Shown here in pieces: positions 46,640 to 57,173 of a stretch of 64,000 bases of DNA. The stretch covers positions 870,347,364 to 870,411,363 of the forward strand of contig NC_056743.1 of the NCBI RefSeq assembly GCF_019279795.1, in the 5' to 3' direction. The stretch is from Protopterus annectens (lineage: Eukaryota; Chordata; Ceratodontiformes; Protopteridae). Every line of letters starts with the position of its first letter. Position 1 is the stretch's first letter. Under the pieces are notes generated by a model. It saw only the letters and a list, made by a program, of their open reading frames with translations. It was not told where the DNA came from and made no database searches. The position numbers were made by a program, and so were the translations under genes.

Positions 46640-47675
46640 GTAACCAGCCTAGGCAAGCAGGTGCTGGATGTCATTCTTGAAGCCAGAAGACCCAGTATCA
46701 GGAAATCCTATGCTAAGTGGAAAAGTACTTCTCCTGGATTCAATCTAAAGGAGAGGACACAACTCTGCCCTCCCTGCCTCTAATCCTGGATTACTCAGCA
46801 GGTCTACTCCACAGAGGCCTATCCTTCTCCTCCATTAAGATCCATGCCTCTGCCATTTCGGCTCATTACAACACTGAGCCACCTCTCTTCTCTCACCCTC
46901 TTATCAAACAGTTCCTGAGAGGGGCAAACAACTTAAGGCCACCTAGGAGAGCACCCACACCTGCTTGGGACCCTAACTTTGTACTGGAAAAGATCACTCT
47001 ACCCCTCCCCCCCCTTTGAGCCTGCAGCGTCAGCAGAGTTAAAATTCATCTCTTGGAAAACAGCCTTGCTTCTGGCCATCACTTCAGCTAGAAGAGTGTC
47101 TGAGCTACGAGCACTTATGGCTGTAGAACCCTTCATTATTTTCCATGCTGACAGGGTTTCCCTCAGGACTAACCCTTCCTTTATGCCTAAAGTGGTGTCC
47201 AGTGTGGCTCTCAACCAATCTAGCCATTTGCCAATTTTCTTCCCTAATCCTCAAAATAAAGGGGAAAGACTCCTGCACTCCTTGGACTTGCACAGACAGC
47301 TCAGACTCTACCTTGATAGGACTAAGACCTTCATGACATCTGACCAGTTACTAGTCAGCTTTGCACCAGGGGCAGAGGGCAAGGCCATTTCAAAGCAAAC
47401 ATTTTCCAAATGGATAGCACACTGCATCCATTTCTGCTACAAGCACCATGGGAAACCAACCCCCTAAGGGGGTCAGAACACACTCCACTAGGGCAACTTC
47501 CACCTCTACAGCATTCCTCAGGGGAGTCCCTACCAGGGACATCCTGGTAGCTGCTACTTGGAGTTCTGTGCTCACCTTCACCAAACATTACCACCTGACT
47601 ATCTTTTCCAAATCCAGGGCGGGTTCTGCAACAGCAGTCCTGCAAGGCATACTAGCCAGCCCCGACTCTTATTGA
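46640..47675 (+). pseudogene. DIRS-F tyrosine recombinase
   Basis: EARRPSIRKSYAKW, SSIKIHASAISAHY, SARRVSELRALM (catalytic R), HSTRATSTSTAFLRGV (H-x-x-R), and AATWSS with KHYH (Tyr) are all present, but in three frames with breaks near 46720, 47015 and 47460. The C-terminal end (AVLQGILASPDSY) is normal. Confidence 0.88.
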
Positions 47676-47705
47676 CTGCCTCCACCCTTCTTCAGCTTTG
47701 GGAAT

Positions 47706-47808
47706 CTACCCAAGTGTGATGACTGCAGTAGTGAAACACGAAGAATGTAGTACAGTTGTGTACACGTACCATAAAGGGAGATGTTCGAGTAATTCACTGT
47801 TCCAGTCC
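47706..47808 (+). repeat. DIRS-F internal complementary region
   Basis: Joins complements of both element ends at 47748/47749, with agtacagttgtg on the right side matching this copy's own right end. Confidence 0.9.
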
Positions 47809-47962
47809 TGGTTTCCCTCCCTACAGCCCCCTTGTCTCCTCTCTCTCTCTCCTCTCTATGTATATTACTTACCCACTTCAGGGGTATTGGTATTTACTTT
47901 TTACTGGTGGTGTTTTCCCCAATATAACTTAGCTCCCTATTTGGGAGGCTCCTGACATTTGT

Positions 47963-48177
47963 GGCAAGAAAAACTGATGTAATGGCGTCGGCTGCCTGCT
48001 CTTATACCCCTGACGACCTGACGTCAGTCCTGAAGCAACAGCAACCGAAGCAGAAATACTAAATCTCTGGTAATCGGGCCGACTGAGGGCTACCTGCAGG
48101 CAGATAACCCGTGTGATGACTGCAACAGTGAATACACTCGAGCATCTACATTTATGGTAAGTGTACACAACTGTACT
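47963..48177 (-). repeat. DIRS-F right inverted terminal repeat
   Basis: Inverted copy of the left ITR with an outer extension. Carries CTTATACCCC, the TATA position on the minus strand, and TGACGTCA at 48019-48026. Confidence 0.92.
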
Positions 48178-48236
48178 TTTCCTGACCATTTTTAAGCACT
48201 ACCTGGATGACTGGATGGATAATCGCAACTAAACGC
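48178..48236 (+). mobile_element. LINE fragment, 3' part beyond DIRS-F
   Basis: Reads LTIFKHYLDDWMDNRN then stop. It continues the LINE C-terminus cut at 42592. Confidence 0.82.
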
Positions 48237-49005
48237 ATGGTCTGTGTGCGCAAATTTTTATGGAAAGGCAGTGTAACTAGGTCCAAAGAAATTTATCCTG
48301 TGGGGCGGCATGTATTGGTTCAATGTGGGATCATGTGGCTAAGCTGCAAATGGTACATCAGATCAACAACCTATTAATAACCTATGAACATCATACAGAC
48401 TGGGTTTTGGTTACAGTGCTGAACTGCAGTCAGTGAACTGCAGTCAGTCTGGCACACTTTGCTTACAAGGCAGTACTTTGACAAGCCTCTGTACCCCTTA
48501 CTAGTAGTCAGTCCAACAGTGTTAAGTTCACACCAATGCTGATATTCAGTACCCCTCTGTGCCACATCACCGTAAGCAGTCCTAGAGGTCCTTTTACTGA
48601 AATGTTGAGATGTAACCCAAAAGAGCTTCAGTATCAATTGTGGCACCTGGTCTGCGCCACTGTGCATGGCCTGACAGTTGTCAATGCCAGGTGTTGGTGG
48701 CCAGTCTCTTGGGTTCCATTCATACCTGCTACATCCATACTCATCACTATGACAAACTGACCCACTGCATAAATGCTGTCACACGTAAAGCAAGCAGAGT
48801 TAACAATATTAATACCGCAACAATGCATAGTTTACAATCACCAAGAACCAACTAGCAAAGTAATTAACAAATACACATATTGCTGTTTACCGCAGTAGCA
48901 ACACTTAGAGACAACTTTTAAATATTACTTTAATTCACTTTAAAAAGTTAATAGAACACAAAGGTGCATTTTGTAAAGAATAAGTAGTATGAAACTAATG
49001 TCTAG
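48237..49005. other. No gene recognised
   Basis: Noncoding flank between DIRS-F and DIRS-G. Confidence 0.45.
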
Positions 49006-49186
49006 ATGTCCTTCAAGGATGCATCTGCAGTCATAACATATGGGTTGTCCTGCCTCAGGCAGCCCTTCGGTCGGTCGGATTCCAAAGTCTGGGTCTGGCC
49101 TCAGCTGATGTCGCACTTTCCCCGACGTCAGAGCGTCTGGGGTATAAAAGCATCAGCCGACGCCATTTTCCTCAGTCTTTCTTGCC
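49006..49186 (+). repeat. DIRS-G left inverted terminal repeat
   Basis: 181 bp pairing with 54383-54593. Contains CCGACGTCAG and the TATA box. Ends TTTCTTGCC. Confidence 0.95.
49143..49149 (+). promoter_or_regulatory. TATA box in the DIRS-G left ITR
   Basis: TATAAAA in GGGGTATAAAAGC. It likely drives the gag-pol transcript. Confidence 0.65.
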
Positions 49187-49275
49187 GCGCGGTGCCCGAA
49201 GCAGAAGCTGTTCGCAAGTGCCGGTCGGTCAGATCCAGTGAATTCAGGTACTGAAGACTTCGAAAAAGCTAAGTA

Positions 49276-49286
49276 CCCCATTGGGG
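49276..49286 (+). promoter_or_regulatory. Conserved leader hairpin of DIRS-G
   Basis: CCCC-ATT-GGGG, 20 nt before the gag ATG. The loop differs from C, E and F while the stem is kept. Confidence 0.6.
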
Positions 49287-49306
49287 ACTCTTTCTTGCCT
49301 CAGCCG

Positions 49307-51125
49307 ATGTCAGACAAAGTAAATAATTGTTTAACTTGTGGGAAACAAATACCTCATAAGGATTTCCATTCCTACTGCCTTCCTTGCTTAGGCCCAGACC
49401 ACGACGTATCGGCCTGTTCAGCCTGTGCTTCCTTCAACCGACGAACTCTTAGACGTCGGTCGGAGTTTGCAGAGGATTTTTTCGGGGCCAGTTTTGCATA
49501 TAAAATGCCGTCAGAGACTCCGACTTCACATTTGGTGAAAAAACGGAAGGACAAGGACCGACACTCGCGGCCCGCGGTTTCGTCTGAAACCACGGTAAGG
49601 CCTACCGCGAGTGTCTCAGTTTCGGACGAAACCGAGTCCTCGGAGATACCTTCTTCTGAATCCATTCAACCGACCACCGCGGCCCGGGAGGCCCCGGCTG
49701 AGTCGGCTACCGAGCTCCCTACCGAAACCGGTGTCCAGGAAATGTCCGACACCATACCTTTGGACATCTCTACTCCAGCACGTGGGGAAGCTAGGCCCCC
49801 TGCTTCCATGTCCATTAAGGCCTTTTCTAGGGCTAAAGCTGCTAGACTTCCTAAAGCTTTGCCTCCCAAGACTACCTCCCACAGGCCTTCCTCTAGTTGC
49901 CAGATCCTCAGCCTTGCAGAGGACCTTATTTCTTTGATTAGAGGTTCACAACCTCACCCAGACAGGGCCTCTCACCCTCCACCTGACAAAAGGCCCAGGA
50001 CTGACCCCCTCTGACCCACACTCTTCAGATGAGTCCACGGACGGATCTGAGTTGTCAGACCACCAGGAGGAGGCATATTCGCCCTATGAGGATTCGGATG
50101 CTGAAGAATCTATCCCTTCGGCTTCCCCTCCTGAGGAGTATTCCTTTGGTGAGACTCTGCACTCTATGAGAGAGCATTTTCAATGGCAAGGTCAGGAATT
50201 CTCTGATTCTAGAAAAAGATTAAGGACCTTTTTACATTTGCCTCAACATAGGCCCTTAGCTATACCTCCTGTTTTGAATGGAATTGATGATGTGTACAAT
50301 GATGTCAGTACAGCCCCTGATGCTCTCCCTCCGGCCCCTGCCAAACCTGATAGATACTACAGGGTACCGGATTCTCATTTCCATCTGTATAAAGCCCATT
50401 CTGCAGACCCAGAAACTATTTCTCAGGGCCCGAAAGGGGTTGCGGCCGCCACTGCCAAAAATCCTCTACCCTCTGAAAGAGAGTCTAGAGCTTTAGAGAG
50501 ATGGGGAAAGAAGGTATATACTTCTGCAACTCTTGCTGTTAGGGCATTAAATTGTCAATTTCATATGATACAGTACCAAGAGTATTTGTTAGATGAAATG
50601 AATAAGAAACTTTCTTCTCCTGAACCCCTTGACCGTAAATCCCTTCAGGATTTGATACACAACTCTCAGCAGGTTAGTAATCATTTCTTAAAATGTGGCT
50701 ATGATGCATTGGAGGCTTCATTTAGATCAGATATGACTGGGGCAGTTATTCGTAGGCATGCCTGGCTGAAGGAACAATCTTTGCCAGACCATGTTAAAGC
50801 TAAACTCCTGGATGCTCCAATGGAGAAACAAAACTTATTTGGCTCCTCTGCTCAGGAGGTCTTAAAAAAGTTTGAAGAAAAGGCAAAATCTGTGCAAACA
50901 GTTAAGGATTTCCTGCAAGTACAACCACCGAGATTCAGCAGAAACTGGCCTACTAAAAATTGGTCCTTTCCACTCTCGGACAGAGCCCAGAGAGGCAGGA
51001 ACAGACGCCCCAGAGGCAGAGGCCAATTGAAGGGCTCCTACAGAGGCCGTCAGTGGCAGCCTGCCTACCAGAGGAGTAGTGCAACAGCAGCAACAACAAC
51101 TACTACACCAGGACAGGCTCAATGA
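49307..51125 (+). pseudogene. DIRS-G gag, one frameshift
   Basis: ATG 49307 opens MSDKVNNCLTCGKQIPH with the cysteine/histidine module (C-x2-C...H..C-x2-C-LGPDHDV...C-x2-C), a basic KKRKDKDRH stretch and an S/T/P-rich linker. A frameshift near 50010 separates it from the second frame (to 51125). That frame has acidic YEDSDAEES, SFGETLHSMREHF, DRYYRVPDSHFH, the capsid-like core (RWGKKVYTSATLAVRALNC, IRRHAWLKEQ, KLLDAPMEK) and an RG-rich tail with Q/T repeats. The C-terminal RG tail probably replaces zinc knuckles for RNA binding (inference). Confidence 0.9.
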
Positions 51126-53025
51126 CTTTACCCTGATTCCGCCTACCAGGACTCAACTGGAAGCACCCTTGGGTGGAAAGCTTGCTTTATTTTAAAAAAA
51201 CTGGCATTATATTACCAGGGACACATGGACACTGCAAATAATAGACAAAGGATACAGGTTTCACTTCCACACTTTGCCAAAAAGAAACGGAATGCCAAAC
51301 CTACCACCAAATCAGGGGGCAGAGGCTTTAAAGCAGATCAACAACTTGCTTCAAATGAAAGCTATAGAAAAGGTACCACTTTCAGAACAAGGCCAAGGAT
51401 TTTACTCCAGGCTATTCCTTGTACCAAGAAAAGAAAATAAATGGAGGCCTATACTCGACCTGTCCGCACTGAATACTTACCTAATTGTGCCAAAATTCAA
51501 GATGCTGACCCTACAGCAACTTCTTCCCATGTTGGGCAAGGAGTCTTGGCTGGTGACTCTAGATCTCAAGGAAGCATACCTGCACATCCCTATTCGACCA
51601 AATTGCAGAAGACACCTCAGATTTCTTGTAGGATCAGAGCATTATCAATTCTCAGCATTGCCCTTTGGCTTATCTACTGCACCCAGAGTATTCACGAAAT
51701 GCCTGGCATCAGTAATTGCACACTGCAGACTTCAGGGGATTCAAATCTACCCATATCTGGACGACTGCCTTATACAAGCGGACAACAAGGAAAATTTGAT
51801 AAAGGACTTGGCCTATGCCATCCACCTGCTACAGGCCTTGGGATACACAGTCAACATCCAAAAGTCAAGACTTGTTCCAAGGATAACATTTTTGGGTGCA
51901 GATCTGGACACAACCACCCAAATGGCCTTTCTCACATAAGAAAAACAAAAACAACTTCCGGATTACTTCATGATTCTGACAAGACAAACTCAGCTTACTG
52001 CAAGGAAAATCCTGCAGGCCCTGGGTTACATGGCATCCTGCATAATTCTGATACCACAGGCCAGGCTGCGTATGAGAAAATTACAATGGTACCTAAGGAG
52101 TGTATGGTCTCAACACAGTCACAGTTTAGAAACTTTGATACCAATCATTCCCTGCCTTCAAAAGGAATTTCTGTGGTGGGCTCAGGCCTGCCAGTCCAAC
52201 AGAGGGTTGCCTTTCAACAAACCAAAAACAAAACAAACCATCACCACGGACGCTTCAGACCGAGGATGGGGAGCACACATGGAGGGCAAATGTATCCAAG
52301 GCCTATGGTCTCAGGGGCAGCTACGCATGCACATAAACCAAAAGGAAATGCTGGCAGTGATGCATGCAATCGAGGTTTTCAAACCCTTCCTCCAGCAAGG
52401 CCACCTGTTGATAAGGACAGACAACACCACGGTCATGTGGTACATAAACAAGCAGGGAGGCACACACTCCTACCCTCTATGCCGGCTGGCTATTAATCTA
52501 TGGGAACTATGCCTGAAACTCAATATCCAACTGCAGTCACAGTTCGTGCCAGGAAAAGAGAATACACTGGCAGACAGCTTATGCAGAACTACCATGGATG
52601 CACACGAATGGATGCTGCACCCAGACATCTTCCAACTCATAGCAAAGGCACGGGGAATGCTGGAGATAGATCTGTTCGCCTCCCCCATCAACCATCAACT
52701 GAAGACATTCTGCTCAAGGACATACCACCCACAAGCTTGGAGGGTGGACTCTCTCTCTTTCAGCTGGAAAGCTCTAAAAGTATATGCCTTCCCACCTCTC
52801 CCATTAATGTACAAGGTTCTACTGAAGATCAGGGAGGAGCAGCCAAGAGTGATTCTGATAGCTCCAGACTGGCCAAGACAACACTGGTATCCATTATTGA
52901 GAAGCATGTCACAGGCAAAACCATGGCCTCTTCCCCTATGGCCTCTTCTTCTGACACAGAACAATTTCAAGATCATGCATCCCAACTTGAAAACATTGCA
53001 GCTAACTGCCTGGAAAATTCCTTAA
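51124..53025 (+). pseudogene. DIRS-G RT-RNase H-methyltransferase-like polyprotein
   Basis: +1 frame relative to gag, with only two stops (51193-51195 and 51937-51939) and no frameshift. RT blocks: GQGFYSRLFLVPRK, RPILDLSALNTYL, VTLDLKEAYLHIPI, FSALPFGLSTAPRVF and active site YLDD at 51754-51765. RNase H: TTDASD, NQKEMLA, RTDNTTVMWYINK, LADSLCR. Post-RNase H region: DAHEW, IDLFASPIN, YAFPPLPLM, APDWPRQHWYP, comparable to the adenine-methyltransferase-like domain reported for DIRS elements. The frame ends LTAWKIP at 53025. In an intact relative it would copy element RNA. Confidence 0.92.
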
Positions 53026-54062
53026 ATACCAAACAAAATGTTTTATCACAGAGAGTGAAAGACATTATCATGGAAGCTCGCCGCCCTTCCACAAGGAAGA
53101 CATACTCGGCTAAATAGAAAAGATTTCTCATTTGGAACACATCAAAAGGCACAGATGTGACAGTGGTAAGCATGACACACATTCTGGAATACTTAGCAGA
53201 ATTGTTCCACAATGGCCTGTCCTAGTCTTCCATTAAGATTCATGCCTCAGCAATTTCAGCAGAATACAATGTGGATCCACCTATCTTCTCACACCCTCTC
53301 CTCAGGCAATTTCTGAGAGGGATCAAAAATATTAAACCTCCAAGAAAACCCCCTCTACCTGCTTGGGATCTCAACTTTGTGTTGGAGAAACTAACACCTC
53401 CTCCTTTTGAACCAGCAGCATCAGCGGATCTACAGTTTCTGTCTTGGAAAACTGCATTCCTTCTGGCAATAACTTCAGCAAGAAGAGTATCTGAGTTACA
53501 AGCATTAATGGCAGTACAGCCATTCCTTATCTTCCATCAGGACAGAGTTTCACTAAGAACCAATCCTACTTTTATGCCAAAGGTGGTATCTAGAGTATCC
53601 TTGAACCAAGCTATTCACTTGCCTACGTTCTTCCCAAATCCACAGAATAGAGGGGAAAAACTTCTGCACACCCTGGATATACACAGACAACTACGCTACT
53701 ACATGGACAGAACTAAAACTAGCAGAAAAACTGACCAACTATTTGTAGCATATGCTACTGGGGTGCAAGGAAAAGCAATTTCCAAACAGACAATTTCAAA
53801 GTGGATAGGAAATTGCATTCGATTTTGTTACTCCTTTCATGGAAAGACAGTTCCTGAAAACATCAGGCCTCATTCCACAAGGGCCACGGCCACCACTACA
53901 GCCTTCCTCGAGGTGGCTACCAAGGACATTTTAGAAGCTGCTACTTGGAGCGCCGTGCATACATTTGCCAAACATTACAATCTGCCTTTATACTCCAGAT
54001 CCAGAGCAGGTTTTGCTACTGCAGTCCTGCAGGGGATCTTAACTACACCATCCTTTTCTTAG
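53000..54062 (+). pseudogene. DIRS-G tyrosine recombinase, two stops
   Basis: -1 frame relative to RT, overlapping its end. One frame from EARRPSTRKTYSAK to the terminus at 54062, broken only by TAG at 53115-53117 (Trp in sisters) and TAG at 53223-53225. Catalytic residues are kept: R in SARRVSEL, H-x-x-R in HSTRATA (near 53871), and Tyr in KHYN (near 53970). AFLEVATKD is one residue shorter than the AFLRGVPTKD of E. It would integrate circular element DNA by strand exchange without target duplication. Confidence 0.92.
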
Positions 54063-54094
54063 TACCTCCACCCCCAGATTGGCTATGGTATTCT

Positions 54095-54192
54095 ACCCAT
54101 ATGTTATGACTGCAGATGCATCCTTGAAGGACATAGTACAGTTTTGTACCTACCATAAATGTAGATGTCCGATAGGTATGCATCTGCAGTCA
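54095..54192 (+). repeat. DIRS-G internal complementary region
   Basis: The left half complements the left terminus and the right half the right terminus, joined at 54134/54135. Confidence 0.93.
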
Positions 54193-54382
54193 GGTTTACC
54201 CTCCCTCCTACCCCTCTATGGTATTCCTAGGGTACTTACCCCTCTTTTAGCTAGCTGGGGGAATCTGTTATGGTGTATTTGTTTGTATATACATGTATAT
54301 ATATATATATAATTTTGCAAATGTTTGGAACTTTATTGCATTTATCCAAATTTAGCCTTCCTAGAGGGCACCTGGCATCTGG

Positions 54383-54593
54383 GGCAAGAAAAACTGAGGA
54401 AAATGGTGTCGGCTGATGCTTTTATACCCCAGACGCTCTGACGTCGGGGAAAGTGCGACATCAGCCGAGGCCAGACCCAGACTTTGGAATCCGGCCGACC
54501 GAAGGGCTGCCTGAGGCAGGACAACCCATATGTTATGACTGCAGATGCATACCTATCGGACATCTACATTTATGGTAGGTACAAAACTGTACT
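54383..54593 (-). repeat. DIRS-G right inverted terminal repeat
   Basis: Inverted copy of the left ITR with an outer extension of about 30 nt. Confidence 0.95.
54420..54426 (-). promoter_or_regulatory. TATA box on the minus strand in the DIRS-G right ITR
   Basis: TATAAAA on the minus strand, the mirror of the left-ITR box. It would direct antisense transcription into the recombinase gene. Confidence 0.5.
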
Positions 54594-54879
54594 TTTTACT
54601 GACTTACTGTAATCGTCATAATCTACCACAAAATAAACATTTTACAAAGGACACAGCAAAAATATGAAACAAAAGCATGGACATTCTGTAAAGTCAGTGT
54701 CAGCCTTACGCTATGCTTACTAACTCATACATCTAACTTTGTTTAAGAATCATGGACACACAAAAAATGGGGATGCAAACACCCCAAATCAGGTACATGT
54801 TACTTAAATTCATTTTAAAAAGCTAACAAAACTACAGGTTTAGCATCAGCATGCATTTTCTGAGAAAGAAGTATAAAAC

Positions 54880-56330
54880 TCTGTCTGGCATTCCATAAGT
54901 CTCCTTAGTCTCATATGCAGAGCCATGGAAAGAAGTATCATGGAAAAGATCAGTAGTGACATAGGAAACCTCCAGACTGGACCCTTAACAGTTTGGTTTC
55001 ATCAAGGGCAGGTCGTGCCTACTCAACCTGGTGGACTTTGACAAGATCACGAAAGCAATTTATGAGGGCAAAATAGTTGACAGGGCAACCTTGATTTGTC
55101 CAAGGCATTCAACATAATACCTCACTTGGGCATTGTTGACAAACTTAAGAGGTTAGGTACACACCCTTATGCCACCCAGTGGATAGCCTGCTGGCTCACA
55201 GACAGGACCCAGGAGGTTAGAATTGGGGAGTCCACTTCTACAAAAAGACCAGTCACAAGTGGAGTCCCTCAGGGATCAGTCCTGGGAACACTCCTTTTTC
55301 CCATTTATTTCTCTGAAGGCCAATGTCAGTGGCCTTTGGCTGACTAAATTTGCAGATGATTGCAAATTAGGAACAGTCATAGAATCCTCCACTGACACCA
55401 ATATAAAAGGCTGACAAAGACAGATAACTGGTGTCAGAGCCATGGACTAAAAATAAATGTCAAGAAATGCATAACAGTATGCTTCATGAAGTCATTCACC
55501 CCTGGTAGCTATCATATTGACAACACACACCCCTAAAATTTGACCCAATGGTTAGGGACTTGGGGGCACATACAGACAGTAATCTAGCCTTTGACCATCA
55601 CGTGTCTACAGTAAAGAAAATCATTCTGTGTTGTGCAACTTATAAACATAGATATGGCATCTGGGTCCAAGGAAGTCATTGTTCCACTGTATTCAGCATT
55701 CATCAGACCTATTATTGAGTACAGTGCCCCCTTTGGTATGTACCCAACCAGGCATATCCAACAATTGGAATGTCCACAGAGGTTCCTCAGTAAAAGAATA
55801 TAGGGCATAAGTAACATGCCCTATGCAGACCACCGCAAGGCTGTATTCTTGTATTCTGTCTCCTACAGGCTTTTAAGGGGAGATCTATACCTGGCATACA
55901 AGGCATTGTCTGATCCTACTTTGATGGACCTCCTGCATATCTGCAAAACAAACAGCACCAGAATTACCCACTGTATTATATATATTCTTATCTATATTCT
56001 CCTTTTTTAGTTTTTCCTTTCTTGTCTTCTCTTCAGTACATCTTTAAGATTATCTCTACTAAACATACTGTATGAACATCAATCAAATGTTACTATCTGC
56101 TGTACTTTTAATTGTATGTCTAAACCACTGTGCTTATGTAAATATCTTATGCAATCATATGTTATTGTCTGCTATACTTTTATAACTGAATGTGTAAATA
56201 TCTTATGTATAGTATGTTAGCAATTGTTCTGGAGCTTTTCTCCCCGGGCCTCTGCTGAAAATGGACAGCTCTGTCCAGTTGGACCTCACCGGTAAAGAAA
56301 TGTAAAATACAAATAAATAAAGACTTAAAC
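54880..56330 (+). mobile_element. LINE, longest copy (RT to 3' end)
   Basis: CR1/jockey-type non-LTR retrotransposon. FIKGRSCLLNLVDF, LSKAFNIIPH, WLTDRTQEVRIG, TSGVPQGSVLG and KFADDCKLG (active site) are visible, then the C-terminal PIIEYSAPFGMYP and RLLRGDLYLAYKAL. The 3' end (gggcctctgctgaaaatgg...aaataaataaag) is shared with the SINE at 28.3 kb. Several frameshifts and stops. The family is assigned by motif only. Confidence 0.85.
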
Positions 56331-56344
56331 CTTGCCTGTGATAT

Positions 56345-56690
56345 AAATATGACCTGCTGGAGAGACAGATATGTATCCCAGAAGATTACCCCTTCCCTGG
56401 AACAGGCTCCCATTCATGCAAAGCAGAGTTCCTCCCTAATCCATGTCAAGTATAACTTGGACAGTTGGATGGTGAACAGGAAATTCATCCCTGATTTGGC
56501 ACGTGTCTCTAATGAACACAGGCATCTTGTAAATGGTTCATCTCCCAGGCCCCTACTTAAAATGTTTCACCCCCCCCCACCAAGCCCCTATTACACTTAC
56601 CAAGGGTACCAGAACTTGTCAGAGATTTGGGATGTATGGATAGGCTTAAAAAGGCCCTTGTGGTTGTTAGTGTAATAAACACTTATGAAT
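56345..56690 (+). mobile_element. Second LINE 3' fragment
   Basis: Begins at the LINE C-terminus (WRDRYVSQKITPSLEQAP, KQSSSLIHVKYNLDSWM) directly after the tail of the previous copy. Its 3' end differs from that copy, so it is another subfamily. Confidence 0.7.
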
Positions 56691-57104
56691 GTATTACTGG
56701 TCAAGAAGTTAAAACTTATCACTATAAATCCACAAATAATTTTAACCTTTACATGCACAACATAAACAGCAAATAATTTCTTAACTAGAGGTTTGATGGA
56801 GAGAAGCTCTGATTCAAAGACATTGTGTAGCCACAATGAGAAAGGTGTCATTATCAGCTCATTACCATGCCTCATAGTGAAACACTGCACTGTCAGACCT
56901 GATCAAGCTAGTGCTCTCCCTCTGCATTACATTAGCAAAGACAGCCCCTACATGCACGCATGCAAACAGACATACACACACACGCCTCCAGTCATTCAGA
57001 AACAGCCACTTTCTCATAGATGCACTCCTCTATAAACACGCACCTCACTCACAATCCCTTATCTAGTGTAATACAAGCATTCAGACGGATGCAAACTCTC
57101 TTGA

Positions 57105-57173
<69 letters not shown>

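Larger units (their letters stand above)
42593..48177 (+). mobile_element. DIRS-F, complete ends, nested in a LINE
   Basis: About 5.6 kb with all DIRS parts. The LINE reading frame resumes across the insertion: left flank ends ...AGCAG and right flank starts TTTCCTGACC. Joining them restores the length of the S-S-S-L-T segment of other LINE copies. No target duplication is seen. Its gag and polymerase are the most decayed of the four complete copies. Confidence 0.94.
49006..54593 (+). mobile_element. DIRS-G, complete ends, best-preserved copy
   Basis: About 5.6 kb in canonical order. Lesions found: a gag frameshift near 50010, RT stops at 51193 and 51937, recombinase stops at 53115 and 53223. 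All RT, RNase H and recombinase active-site motifs remain. A G precedes the left end; TTTT follows the right GTACT. The few lesions point to recent activity of this subfamily. Confidence 0.96.
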
